From Symbiodinium natans (Eukaryota > Sar > Dinophyceae > Suessiales > Symbiodiniaceae), in NCBI GenBank assembly GCA_905221605.1, contig CAJNDS010002657.1, positions 1,061,001 through 1,125,000 of the forward strand: DNA of 64,000 nt, in the 5' to 3' direction. The position numbers and the translations under genes are program-made. The notes beneath the pieces are model-generated. The model ran no database searches, was not told where the DNA came from, and saw nothing but the letters and a program-made list of their open reading frames with translations. Each line of letters starts with the position of its first letter. The first letter of the stretch is position 1. This document shows positions 37,355-47,852 of the stretch, piece by piece.

Positions 37355-37950
37355 TGACGTGACCCCAAACTGCTCTGCCAGAGCTTGCTGGAGAGCCTGA
37401 AAAGGATGAGCGGCTTTTTAGTAGGACGACTGTGGGTTGAGTAAGCCTGATTGAAAATTAGGGTTTAGGGTTTAGGGTTTAGTGTTTAGCGTTTAGGGTT
37501 TAGGGTTTAGGGTTTAGGCAAAACCTTCAAGCATAATTTTTGTCAAGACCTCATTTTCACAAAGTATAGGATTTAGGGTTTAGGGCCACTCGGATCCTGA
37601 CAAAGCGGCTACGTAGTTCCACGCAAGGTATGCCGTGGCCTCGCGAGACTTTCTGGATATCTACATCATGGACCGGTTGAGGGGCCTTAACACCCAGCAC
37701 TTGTCGGGCCATGAAGCCGGGTTTTGAGGGGGTTTTGTCAAGGGTACAGGGCTAAACCCTAAACCCTATATAAACCCTAAACCCTAAACCCTAAAACCTT
37801 GGGGTTTGTTAGGGGTTAGCGTTTTTGGGGTTCAGGGTTCAGGGTTCCGTGTCGAAGGTTCAGGGTATGGGACCGGGAGGGGCCGTAATCACCCAAGCAT
37901 CGACTCCAAAAGCAATCACTTCTCGGGCCATGTAGCTGGGTCCCTGAACC
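37355..37950 (+). CDS. Candidate exons, two of them similar to each other
   Basis: 37368-37425 reads TALPELAGEPEKDERLF. 37626-37733 reads FHARYAVASRDFLDIYIMDR LRGLNTQHLSGHEAGF. A sequence at 37868-37945 repeats its last part (GACCGG, GGGGCC, CACTT, TCGGGCCATG) in order, suggesting a duplicated exon. Borders are uncertain. Confidence 0.35.
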
Positions 37951-38032
37951 CTAAACCATAAACCCTAAACCCTAAACCCTATAAACCCTAACCCCAAACC
38001 TAAACCCTAAACCCCGAACCCCAAACCCTAGG

Positions 38033-38092
38033 GTTTAGGGTTTAGCGTTTAGCGTTTAGCGTTTAGCGTTTAGCGTTTAGGGTTTAGGGTTT
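38033..38092 (+). repeat. TTTAGCG variant run at the insertion site of element 2
   Basis: Five consecutive TTTAGCG units lie between normal TTTAGGG units. At 38030/38031 a C-rich run abuts a G-rich run directly (CCCTA|GGG). Confidence 0.9.
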
Positions 38093-38093
38093 A

Positions 38094-38400
38094 TGCTGGG
38101 GAGAACCAGCAGGCTGAGAGGTGGAAATGAGTGGAGTGGCCTGTTCGCTCAAATCAACATTCCCAGCCATGGCCCTCACAAAGTGCGGAGCTACTATTTT
38201 CACAGAGAGCGAAAGCAACAGACAAAGAAAGGACATGAAGTTTGTTGACTACTACGCTATAGGCTACGGCACCTAAAGAGTGATACTGTACAAGTGTCTG
38301 AAAATGTTGCATGCTCAAGGCTACTGTTCGGGCCTAGAAGCAATGGAAAACACAACCAGAGTGGCTACAGCTAGACATGTGCAGGTACTACACTTCAACA
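38094..38400 (-). repeat. 3' LTR of element 2
   Basis: On the minus strand it begins TGTTGAAG and ends CCAGCA. It matches 46536-46842 except for about 8 substitutions. Confidence 0.9.
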
Positions 38401-39240
38401 CTCCTCCTTCGCTCCTTCGCCAGGAGGAAGCGACACACAAAAACCTGTACATGTCCATTCCTTCCGGGAGGAGGTACAAGCTCCTACGGAAGAAGGCTGC
38501 AGCTGGCCGGATGGTCTCACTTGCGCAGAGGGCTCTCAGGGCACCTCTTGGCGGCAGGAAAAAGACAACTGGCATGGAAGTGCGACGCGGCGCACGTCCT
38601 GCCCGTCAGGGCGGTGGTCGCCCTAACCTGTGCTGTGCGTGGTGTGATCTGGCGCGTGCCGGTGGCACCGTTGACACACCTCAAATGTGCTTGCAGGACA
38701 GTCCTTGGTGCGATGGATCTTCTCCCCCTCAGGGCAGCAAAGTAGCGAGTTGGGGCTCCATCTTCTGGCTGCCTGCGTGCGGAAAGTTCGGCCTCAATGG
38801 ATTGGGCCGCTCGGTCACGAAGGCGCTGCAGTTTCCTGCGCTTGGCTGCGCTGTGAGTTCGTCAAAGAGAGTGGCTGGACAGGAGGCTCCGGCACGACAC
38901 CACAACCCACCCGCAGCAGCTACAGGCGCTCCAGTACCAGTGCTGCTCAAGCCCTCACGTTGTGACTAAGAGCAAAAGCAGCAGCTAGACATGTGCAGAA
39001 ACTACGCTTCAACACTCCTCCTTCGCTCCTTCGCAAGAAGGAAGCGACAACAAAAACCTGTACATGTCCATCCCTTCCGGGAGGAGGTACAAGCTCGTAC
39101 GGAAGGAAAAGCTGCAGTGGCCGGCTGGCCTCACTGTGAGGGCTCTCAGGGCACCTCTTGCAAAAGGAAGGCAAAATTGGCAAGGGTGTGCGATGCAATG
39201 TGCATCCTGCCCATCAGGGCGGTGGTCGCCCTGCCGAGCT
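38377..39240 (-). repeat. Duplicated 3' end of element 2
   Basis: About 240 bp of 3'-end sequence plus purine tract plus the first bases of the LTR occur at 38377-38625 and again, about 85-90% alike, at 38980-39235. Shared landmarks include CTGTACATGTCCAT, TTCCGGGAGGAGGTACAAGC and CATCAGGGCGGTGGTCGCCC. Open plus frames here (38280-38969 and others) are shadows of this repeat. Confidence 0.75.
38401..38421 (-). promoter_or_regulatory. Polypurine tract of element 2
   Basis: The minus strand reads GGCGAAGGAGCGAAGGAGGA(G) directly before the LTR start TGTTGAAG, with only two cytosines. The same tract and LTR start recur at 39034-39010. Confidence 0.7.
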
Positions 39241-39389
39241 TCGCAGGTCAGCCTCGCCTTCTCCTCCTGGCCTGGTGGCCGAGTCCTTTGCTGCTGCGCT
39301 TGCGGCGTGGGCTTCTGCTGCCATGTTGGTCTCCACCTGCTTGATGGCCTTGAGGGCCCTCGTCGTCCTCAGCACCACAAGCTCTGCAA

Positions 39390-40114
39390 ATGACCAATGT
39401 GTCAGAAAAGAAAGATGGCGCTGAAGTTACGTTGGATGGTGCAGAAGAACTGGAGGCCGATGAACAAAAGGATTCGGTAGCCGAGTCCATCACTGTACCA
39501 CTTTTGAACCCGGAAGAGCCAATAGAGCATTGGATGGCTCGAAATAAGATGCTCAAACTGGGTGTGACAAAAGTCAGGGAGCTTCAGGACTACATATTTG
39601 TGGAAGATTTGGTGGAAAAAAGAGTCAAAAAAGTGGACGCCTGCAAACTTCTGAGCCTGGTGGGTGGTGTCCGATATCGGCCAATGTCGCCGGAGGTGGC
39701 GGTTTCTACTAATGCGTCTGTACGCGTGGAGCAATCTTCTGGAAGCCGTGAGGCAGGAAGAGGTACAGCGAGAACCATATCGCCGGTGCGTGAAGCTGAA
39801 GGTCACGGTGGAAAAGAAATGCCGCGAGGGTCATATCGGGAGATCCAGAACAGAGGCAGGTACCGTGAAGCTTGGACGCTGGAGCAAAGGTCTCCGCTGT
39901 GTGTGCAGAGGTTGCAGTTGGTAGGAGTTGGAATGCCACCGGTGAACCCGCCAAAAAGGGGTTATCGATCAAGGTCAAACCCCGTGAAGAGGGGAAGACA
40001 ACTACTGAACCGAAAACAGGTAGAGCATGTGGCGTGATCTTATTCGAATCGGCGCCCGAGGCCAACGGACCCCGTTGTAAAACCTCAGCCGTTACGACCT
40101 CGCCCCGGTTTTAG
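39390..40114 (+). pseudogene. Gag-like or gene remnant, frameshifted
   Basis: The frame from about 39390 reads NPEEPIEHWMARNKMLKLGV and VRELQDYIFVEDLVEKRVKK. From about 39872 a different frame looks coding (GEPAKKGLSIKVKPREEGKT, then a stop at 40112). The change of frame suggests decay. It lies on the strand opposite to element 2. No family is recognised. Confidence 0.4.
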
Positions 40115-42310
40115 AGTTTAGGGTTGAGGCTGAAGAAGAATCCCTCGCAATCCACCCCCAAGAAACCCGCCCCAAGAAACCTCTAATAATTACGCCCAAC
40201 TGTCTCAAGAAGCCCCCCCACCCCCACCCAAGAAAAACCCAAGGAACCCCTTAAGATTCCTCCAACTCGTCCCCGCTCCGCAAGGCCGAGCCATTCTTCC
40301 TTCCCGTCAGGGGAGCCCAGAGTCTTTCTGAGCCGGTCATCATGAAGAAAGAAAAAAGAAATAAAGAAGCAAAGAAAAGAAGGAGAAACACACAACAAAC
40401 CCATAACGTCTTTAGGTTGCCAGTATTTCTCTGAAATCTTAGGGATCGACAGCTTCTAAAAAGGCCAACCCCCGAAACCATCTCGGGCATCGGCTTAGGG
40501 CTTAGGATGCTCCAGTACTTGACGGCTCTGGAATCTTAGTATGTAGGTTATGAGAAGTTCTGTTACCGAATGATTCATAAGCTTCGTACTCAGTTGCCTG
40601 AGCCCATGAACTGCAAAACCCCGAAACGCTAAACCCTAAACACTCAGCCCTAACCCTAAATCCATGATATGCCTGCTATACCAGACCCTTGCCCTAAATC
40701 CAGCCGCTTTAGAACGCTTAGGATGCTCCCCGTCAAGAACCGCGGCATGCTCGTTAAGACAAGAAAATCCTACTCTTTCAACAGTCTGCTGCCCCTATAT
40801 CGAGGGTTTAGGGTTTAGTGTGTGTCCTTGAAATGTTCCCCCTTATACTAACAGTCCTGAATCGGGTTTATAGTGCGTTTCAGGACTAACCCTCCAATAG
40901 CTCAGTCCTCGTCCTCGTGCACAACTCGTCAGTGCAGCAGGCGCACGTTTGGGTTATTTTGGGCTTTGGGCTTTGGGCTTAGGGCTTAGGGCTTAGGGCT
41001 TAGGGCTTAGGGCTTAGGGCTTAGGGCTTAGGATGAATAGTGGTTTTTTACAATGCATTTTGCGCATTAACTACACCCCATGGTGCCCCTAGCTTTTGCA
41101 TACCATGGGAGTCAGGCCCCCTTCTTAGCAGGGTCCCAATCCCCTCAGTTGCTGGTTGGTCTCTTGAAGGCTAAACACTTCCTTGAAAAACTGGGCCCCC
41201 CGAAACGCCCCTAAGACCATATTCCAGCAAACCCTACACCCCAAACCCTAAACCCCAATTAGGGTGAAGTGGTTTATCTATAGGGTTCATACGGGCTTGG
41301 TCTCTTTCAGCGTTTATGCAAATTAAGGGTTCAGTTTATGTGGGGTTTAGTTTTAGGGTTTTAGGGCTGGGGTTTCACTGCACTGCCCCAATGCAGCAAG
41401 CCCTAAACCCAAACCCGAAACCCCAAACCCCAATCAGGGTCAAGGGCTTTAGGGATTATAGGGTGAGACTTGGTCCCTTTGAGGGTTAATGTAAATTAAG
41501 GGTTTAGGGTTCAGGGTTTATATAGTTTATGGTTTAGGGATTGAGGCTTGGGGCTTCGCCGCCTCCATGCAGCAAACCCGAAACGCGACCCTAAACCCTA
41601 AATCCCAAACCCCAAACCCCAAACCCCCAACCCCAAACCCCAAACCCCAAACCTAAACCCAAACCCCCAAACTTCAAACACCTAAGCCCCAACCCCAAAC
41701 CCAAATCCCCATCCCCAAAACCTAAGCCCAAAGGGGAGGGGAAGGGGGGGAGGGCGGGGGAGGGCGGAGGGAAGGGGGAAAGCAGGTCTCATTTTCGGAA
41801 ATCCGCCATTTCCAGACCCCCGTTCCTGACTCGAGAACGGGGGTCTGGGAATGTCGCTTTCAAACCCAAAACAACACAACACCACCATTCCCAACCCCCC
41901 CCCCGCTTGAGGGCCCCCATCTGAGGGTTGGAAAAGCAGGTTTAAGGCGCACACCGCGGCTTCTGAGGCGCTAAACTTAAAACCCTAAACCCAAAATCCT
42001 AAACCCAAACCTCGAAATCTAAACCTCGAAACCTTAATCCCGAAATCTTAAACCTACTTGAAACGGTATCTACAAACCCTAAATCTTGCACGACGCACAA
42101 CCTTAACTTTCCTAAACTAACCTCGAACCCGGAAACTTCAAGATTTAACAGTACAAAGCAGACATACCAGCTGGCTGTCCAGCCATTGGCCATGTTCGCG
42201 TGCATGGCTGTTCAGCCATTGCGACGCTTACACAATTTCAGTAAACATATATACACACAGTAATACTGGATAAGACACAATGGCCACTGTATCTACAATA
42301 ACAGTTGCTA
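40115..42310. other. Host-like telomere-repeat DNA inside element 2
   Basis: Contains TTAGGGC runs (40970-41032, about 8 units), degenerate CCCTAAA/CCCCAAA runs (41220-41260, 41400-41440, 41580-41720), a copy of hairpin family D (40831-40885) and no supported exon. Such DNA is typical of the host parts of the window and unexpected inside a young LTR element. Confidence 0.6.
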
Positions 42311-42361
42311 TAACGACCTAACCTTGCAAATCACATAACAAACACGCTGGAGCGCGGTGGA

Positions 42362-44766
42362 TTGGCATTTCGCTTCAGTCGAGCGTGGGCAGATTTGGAG
42401 GACGATGAAGATCAAGATGGGGCTCTGGTCTCATATGCTCGGTCCTCTGGTGAATCTAGTGCCGAAGAAGCCAACGATGTGCGACATTTATGGGAAGCCT
42501 TTTTGCAAGAAAGGGAATTGAAGAGAGCCGGAAAAGGTGGCAATGTTCCACATGGAGGTTCTCAAAGCTCCAATGAAGGGCATAAAAAACCAACTGCTCT
42601 TGGCGAAAAGCGCGACAAAGCGTCGCGGGGGGAGACCCGCCAAGATTTTTCGGTGTCAGCGTCTTCACAACAAAATGTTGCAGTCTCTAATGGGACCGTG
42701 GATGGTTCTGTTATTCGTGGTTCGCTGGCGGTGGGTTCCACAGATGAGGTTCTACCTGGGCAAGGTGTTGCTGGACAGGAGAATGTGTCTGAAAGCGCTG
42801 AAGTTCGACCTGGGCAAGATGATGCTGGACAGGGGACGGCGTTAGAGGGAGCAGTACACATTTCTGGCGAAGAGATTGGGCAACAGGTGGGTGAAGATGG
42901 GAGCAATGTTCTCCATGCTGATCAATTGGAACGAAGTGGTAGCGCCGAAACAAGCAGGGATGGGAACCTGTCGTTGTCAAGAGGATCTATGAGAAGATCT
43001 CGGGAGGAAAAGCGCCAATCCAGAAGAAGGACTGTCCGAGAGGACCTAAATAAGATGGACCAGAATTTGCTTATCAGTGCTTTTACGGATGGCTCAGGCG
43101 AGGGGGAGTTGAGCCTCGCGCTGGTGGAAAGCACAAGTCCTTCAATGGTGAGAAACCCAGCACCGCTGACGTTGTATGATCCTCATGTGCTGATTCAGTC
43201 ACAAACAACTCAATGGGTTATGCGTCGTGGTGTGTCAGATCGTGTGATACGGGGCGCAATAGCTGCATCAGCGCAAAACGTATGTGCTGAAATGGTTGAG
43301 GTGGATGTGATGAATGCCCAGTTGGAAACTGGAAAACTCCTTCTCCAAAGGAGAGAACAAGGTCATTATGGTAAATTGCATCATCCGTTTCATGACAATC
43401 CATGCTTGCCGCCAGTGGGTAATTACCCGCTCTCTGTTATGGGAGTTTTGCTATCCCCAGATTTACGACATGAGTTTACAAATTCAGATACCTTTGGGAC
43501 TGCAATGGAAGGAGCCGCGTTCCAGGTATGGAAGACCACATTAAGCTGATGGTTCGAGTAGCAACACTGGTACATCCGTTTATTCTCCTTGGTGGTCAAG
43601 GGACTGTGGTGAATACAGAATTTCTCTGGCAACATGGAAGGGATCGGTTGATGGAATTCCTTCAAGCAGCTACATGTGCTGACGAATTGGAGGAACTATG
43701 GAAACGAATGGATGAGGATGATGAGGAGGTGGATCCGTCAGGGATGGTGTTGGAGATCTCTGGACAGCGAGAAATGGTTTGTGGACAAGGGAGTGGTGAA
43801 ACTCCTATTCCTATTGAAGATGCTGGAGGTGTTACGACCGGTGGCACTGGGGTTGATGGCAAAGCGCCAGAAGTTTCTCCGGAGGATGAGACGACCGGTG
43901 GCACGTCGAGACTGTCTGGCACAAGGATGCTATTGTGGAACTTGTATTCTAGGGTTGTTCCCAATTGGGAGTTTTCGATCCAAGACCGTTCTGCTGGGAG
44001 GATCTTTGACAGCACAAAGGGTTATCCTGGCGAGGGACCAACCAATGGTGATGGTTCAATTTCCTCAAAGGGGAATGCGCCCTGTATTCCTGAAGATCAT
44101 CTTGATACGGTGGTCACAAAACGAGTCGACCAGTCCTCAGATCAGGGAGAAGAAGGTTGTTTTGGGTTGGAAAGTGGAAGTCAACCTGAACAGGTCGTGG
44201 TAGAAGCTACTGCTACCGAGAAAAAACTTAGGGCTCTTTGGTGAGCCGGGTATAGGAGGTTGTGTCGCGCAAATGTATCTGGACCCAAGGTTGGAGCAGT
44301 AAATCTTCCAATCAAAACGGTGCGGAGGGCTGGCATTATAAAAACCTTCTTGAAGCCAATTATTCGTGGATTAGCTCAGCATGGCTCAGGAGCTGGTGGG
44401 AAACCAATCATGGAGGTGGTAGGACCAAGGCCAGGTTTTCCCGCTGTTCTAGATACATCAAATACTGATAGCACCTTGGGTGAAGGGAGCAGTTCTCAGG
44501 TACATGACAATGTTCATGTACAGGATCGCCCCATGGACCGTTACGAAGCGGAACGTCTAGAGAAAAGGAAGAGAGGCATCTGCTATTGGCTCAGCAGGGG
44601 AATAGATAGCTGCAAATTTGGTGAGAATTGCAAATTCATCCATTCAAAGGATGACGTGGTGCTACAATCACGCCGTGGTTTTTTGGGGTATTCGAGTCAT
44701 GATGATTGGGCTAGTTACTTATTAATCATCATCTTAATCCTGTTGTGTGTTTCGCTTGCATTCTAA
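42362..44766 (+). pseudogene. CCCH-containing Gag-like reading frame, broken twice
   Basis: Frame one (42362-43549) is acidic and Gln/Ser-rich. It has a short internal repeat (LPGQGVAGQ / RPGQDDAGQ) and ends NSDTFGTAMEGAAFQVWK. The sequence continues in the next frame (43528-44244), then beyond an in-frame TGA (44242-44244) to 44766. The last part has a CCCH finger, ICYWLSRGIDSCKFGENCKF with C-x10-C-x5-C-x3-H, and a hydrophobic end SYLLIIILILLCVSLAF. One frameshift and one stop therefore break a frame of about 800 codons. The finger near the C-terminus resembles the Gag of element 1. The start is not clear (no ATG at 42362). Confidence 0.5.
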
Positions 44767-45945
44767 AGCTCCTGCGGGAGCTTCTATTAACTCCTGCGGG
44801 CTAGCCGCGGATTTGGTTGCCCGTGTGTGTGTGTTTAGAAAGCTGTGCTTGCTGAGTTGCCTGTCATGATTTGCAGACTCTGCAGACCTTTGCTGCTCCA
44901 ATGCTGAAGGCTTCGCGTTGTCATCATGAAGTTTTAGACAGACAACAGTCAGACTCAGATCAGTGGCAATCTCAAGCTGGGACCCAAACGTGCCATCTTG
45001 GACATGTGCCAGTGAGCCGATGGCTGTCGTTGTGCTATCAGACAGTGACAGCGACATTATGGAGGCCCGGACGATCATGCCAAGCCATTATTGTCTAGAA
45101 GACAAAGTGTGTGTGTGTGTCAGGTTTCATGTGAATCTTCTGATGAAGAATTTGAAGACGTGATGCTTCGACCTTACCTGGACTGTTATAAATTTGACTT
45201 GACACTGAGTTGTGTGTAGGTTGGGCACACGTAGGCTTCCCGGCGCTGGAAACATCACATTGAATGCTGGTCAGCGGCAGCACTTGGAGTTCGGCAGTGC
45301 TTTTGCAAAGGCTGCAGGCTTGCTTGAGCCAGACTGTGGTACAGCGCTTGGCTTATCACGTTATGACAATGTGTATCTTTTGTCAGGCCTGGCGAATATG
45401 AAGAAGAAATTGCGAGGGCCGATTGGGCTGATGACCGACTGCTTAGAACTCAGATCTTCTTGAAGGCAACTATGTGCAAAATGACAACTCTCACGTGTGT
45501 CTTTCCTGCAAGGCAGTGGAGCCGAAGCGCCAGTAATGGCATTGGACATGCTCTTGCCGGGGCAGGCATGTCCAACATGGTGAGACATTTGCGGCTCGAC
45601 GGCTCAAAGACAAAATTTGACCATCATAAATCCCCGATGTTGTGCAGTCAGGTCTTCGTGTGACAATGCCCGTGGGCCTCAAAGATGGATCAGAGCAAAT
45701 TTCAACCCTGAAAGGCCGGCCGTGCCTGATCATATCATTCAGCCAAAAGTCGGGCCCGACGCTGACAGGTTTTACGACAACCTTGCCGACCGAGATGTTA
45801 AGACACTGGCTGGCAAGGCAATGTGCTCCATTGGGCAAGAACTAGTTTATGTGCTCGGTTATGATTTTACTTCAGAATGAACTTGGCAGGTCGGGCTTTA
45901 TGTAGAAGCACGTCCAATTGAAATTGGAGGTACTTTCGCATGTCA
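44767..45945. other. Interior of element 2 without a recognised gene
   Basis: Short frames on both strands (for example 45212-45463 plus, 45491-45838 minus) have no recognisable motifs. A GT microsatellite occurs at 44822-44832 and 45109-45119. Confidence 0.4.
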
Positions 45946-45949
45946 TTGG

Positions 45950-46095
45950 CTTTGAGCTCTTTTAGGGAAGCTAAAAACGGAGCTGCCAGTCTCAAAACGA
46001 AGCTGCCAGCTTCAAAATGGAGCTTATTTGGAGCTTCTTGAACACAGAAGCTCCGATTTTAGCTGTCAGCTGCAAAACGGAGCTTCTCGGAGGCG
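45950..46095. repeat. GGAGCT-containing short repeats
   Basis: AAAACGGAGCT/AAAACGAAGCT/AAAATGGAGCT units with GCCAG follow each other, and GAAGCTCCGATTTTAGCTGTCAGC lies inverted relative to them. The repeats end the Gag frame of element 2, so this may be the border of an insertion or deletion. Confidence 0.55.
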
Positions 46096-46612
46096 CCGGG
46101 ACACGTGCAGTGGACTGGGCGTTCGCAAGGGCTGCAGCCCTCAACGCCTGCTCCCTGTGAGCGTTGGCCTCTGCAATCTGCTGCCTGAGCCTTTGAATCT
46201 CTGGCTCCTGCTCTGCAATCTCTAACTCCCGTGCTGTAGCGCGCTGGTCCAAAATGGCCAGCCGCCTAGCAACCTCTGCCTGGATGACCTCTTGAAGGAT
46301 TGATGGGGAATCCGTGCCACTTTGAGCTCTGTCAGAAACTACGGGTTGGCTAGGGTAACACAACCGGGCCCCTCTAGATGCCCTTCCCGCAGCCATGTCC
46401 GATGCAAAACCCACTCCACCTGGGCCGTGCACTTGTGCAGGTGTTGGTTGCGTCCTGAGCGTGTGAACCTGGGTGACCATCCCACCCGGGTGGCGGGGAT
46501 GGCATATTGCCCACCCAAGCGTTGGGCTCATAACCTGCTGGCGAGAACCAGCAGGCTGAGAGGTGGAAATGAGTGGAGTGGCCTGTTCCCTCAACTCAAC
46601 ATTCCCAGCCAT
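45992..46612 (-). CDS. N-terminal Gag fragment of element 2
   Basis: From ATG at 46612 (inside the 5' LTR) the minus frame begins MAGNVELREQATPLISTSQP, passes through the primer site (QVMSPTLGW), then a Gly/Pro-rich part and a coiled coil (EVIQAEVARRLAILDQRATA, then ELEIAEQEPEIQRLRQQIAE). From about 46090 it enters short GGAGCT repeats and stops at 45992. The upstream frame to 46678 is open too. The layout equals that of element 1 Gag (unordered start, then coiled coil), but capsid, finger and pol are gone. Confidence 0.6.
   Translation of the reverse strand: MAGNVELREQATPLISTSQPAGSRQQVMSPTLGWAICHPRHPGGMVTQVHTLRTQPTPAQVHGPGGVGFASDMAAGRASRGARLCYPSQPVVSDRAQSGTDSPSILQEVIQAEVARRLAILDQRATARELEIAEQEPEIQRLRQQIAEANAHREQALRAAALANAQSTARVPAPPRSSVLQLTAKIGASVFKKLQISSILKLAASF
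46524..46535 (-). promoter_or_regulatory. Primer binding site of element 2
   Basis: The minus strand reads GGTTATGAGCCC right after the LTR end CCAGCA. Its complement GGGCTCATAACC is the anticodon arm of eukaryotic initiator Met tRNA (as in yeast), the primer used by Copia-type elements. Confidence 0.75.
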
Positions 46613-46842
46613 GGCCCTCACAAAGTGCGGAGCTACTATTTTCACAGAGAGCGAAAGCAACAGACAAAGAAAGGACATGAAGTTTGTTGACTACTACGCT
46701 ATAGGCTACGGCACCTAAAGAGTGATACTGTACAAGTGTCTGAACATGTTGCATGCTCAAGGCTACTGTTCGGGCCTAGAAGCAATGGAAAACACAACAG
46801 GAGTGGCTACAGCTAGACATGTGCATGTACTGCACTTCAACA
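46536..46842 (-). repeat. 5' LTR of element 2
   Basis: On the minus strand TGTTGAAGTGCAG...CCAGCA, 307 bp, followed outside by the target duplication GTTTA (46843-46847). Confidence 0.9.
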
Positions 46843-46969
46843 GTTTATGTTTTGTTGAGGGTACAGGGTTTTGGGTTTGTTAGGTTTAAAAGTTTCGGGG
46901 TATTGGGGTTCAGGGTTCCGGGTTCAGTGTCTGAGGGCTTCTAGGGCTGGCAGTTTCGGAGTTCCTAAA

Positions 46970-47500
46970 CCCTAAACCCTAAACCCGAAACCCTAAACCC
47001 TAAACCCTAAACCCTAAACCCTAAACCCTAAACAACCCTGAACCCTAAACCTTAAAACGTGCAGCCCTAAACCCTGCCAGGATCTAGCGGGCTCCAATGA
47101 GACAGTGGGCATGGTCGAATCCACATGCGGGCTCGCCGCTCTAGCGGAGCCTTGCCGACGATGAAAGCGCTTGGGTTTGGGGATTTAGGGTTTAGGGTTT
47201 AGGGTTTAGGGTTTGGGGACAAGCTACCCCAATTAAGCCCCTCCGCGCCGTTATCCCTGCTTGAAGCGTAGCTATGAGTGGGACCAGTAGTTACAACCCG
47301 AAAGTGTTGATAACTCGGAATAAGCTAGGTCTAGTCAAATCCTATTGACAAACACACACCAGCACGCCTATCACTCGCAATCATCGTCTTGTCCCTATAT
47401 ATACCCTAAACCCTAAATCCCGCCAGTTCCATCGGATGTCCAGAGTCTGCATGCAGCAACCCCGTTCCTCAGCACAACGTCAGCATTCCCAATCATTTAG
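46970..47500 (+). CDS. Telomeric array and weak exon islands
   Basis: After a C-rich array (46970-47033) an island at 47089-47163 reads DLAGSNETVGMVESTCGLAA LAEPCRR. 47220-47273 reads DKLPQLSPSAPLSLLEA then TAG. 47425-47490 reads PVPSDVQSLHAATPFLSTTS. Borders are uncertain. Confidence 0.3.
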
Positions 47501-47551
47501 GAGTAACCGTAAACCCTAAACCCTTAACCCTAAGCCCTAAACCCTAAACCC

Positions 47552-47640
47552 TACGAAAATAAGGGACCCCTAACATATACCCCCAATTGTAGGATACCCT
47601 TCTAAAAGGAGCCCAAGAAGGTGCCCCTATATTCGGAACC
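47552..47640. mobile_element. Hairpin element family B, copy B3
   Basis: TACGAAAATAAGGGACCCCT at the left pairs with GGTGCCCCTATATTCGGA at the right. Confidence 0.65.
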
Positions 47641-47852
47641 CCCATTTAGGCCGCTTTCATTGGGAGTAAAGGTCGGTACCAAGCAAAGGCGGAGTGATGC
47701 CAGATGTTATGATGGGCCTTTCTTATACCTGAAATCAGAAACTTTCCATATGGTATGCCAGACCTCACCCAAATCCTAAAAACCTAAGCCCGCAACCCTA
47801 CAAGAAGCAATCAAAAGCAATCAGCCTCTCAATGTTCAAGCCTAAACCATGA

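Larger units (their letters stand above)
38094..46842 (-). mobile_element. LTR retrotrans-poson element 2 (Copia-type, minus strand, composite)
   Basis: 307-bp direct repeats (38094-38400 and 46536-46842) run TG...CA on either strand and differ at about 8 positions. GTTTA stands on both outer sides (38089-38093 and 46843-46847). On the minus strand the 5' LTR is followed by GGTTATGAGCCC, complementary to the anticodon arm of initiator Met tRNA, and the 3' LTR is preceded by a purine tract. The Gag start is minus-strand. The interior (about 8.1 kb) is not a normal pol gene: it has opposite-strand CCCH Gag-like frames and host-like telomeric DNA. It was inserted in a TTTAGGG/TTTAGCG array. Confidence 0.8.

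Noticed and set aside
38280-38969. 229-codon plus-strand frame
   Set aside because: It crosses the 3' LTR and purine tract of element 2 in antisense; its repeated part equals the duplicated element terminus.
40183-40490. Minus-strand Phe/Leu-rich frames
   Set aside because: They arise from GAAGAAAGAAAA-type low-complexity sequence.
44734-45838. Several 60-115 codon frames on both strands
   Set aside because: No motif, overlapping on both strands, no splice or start support.
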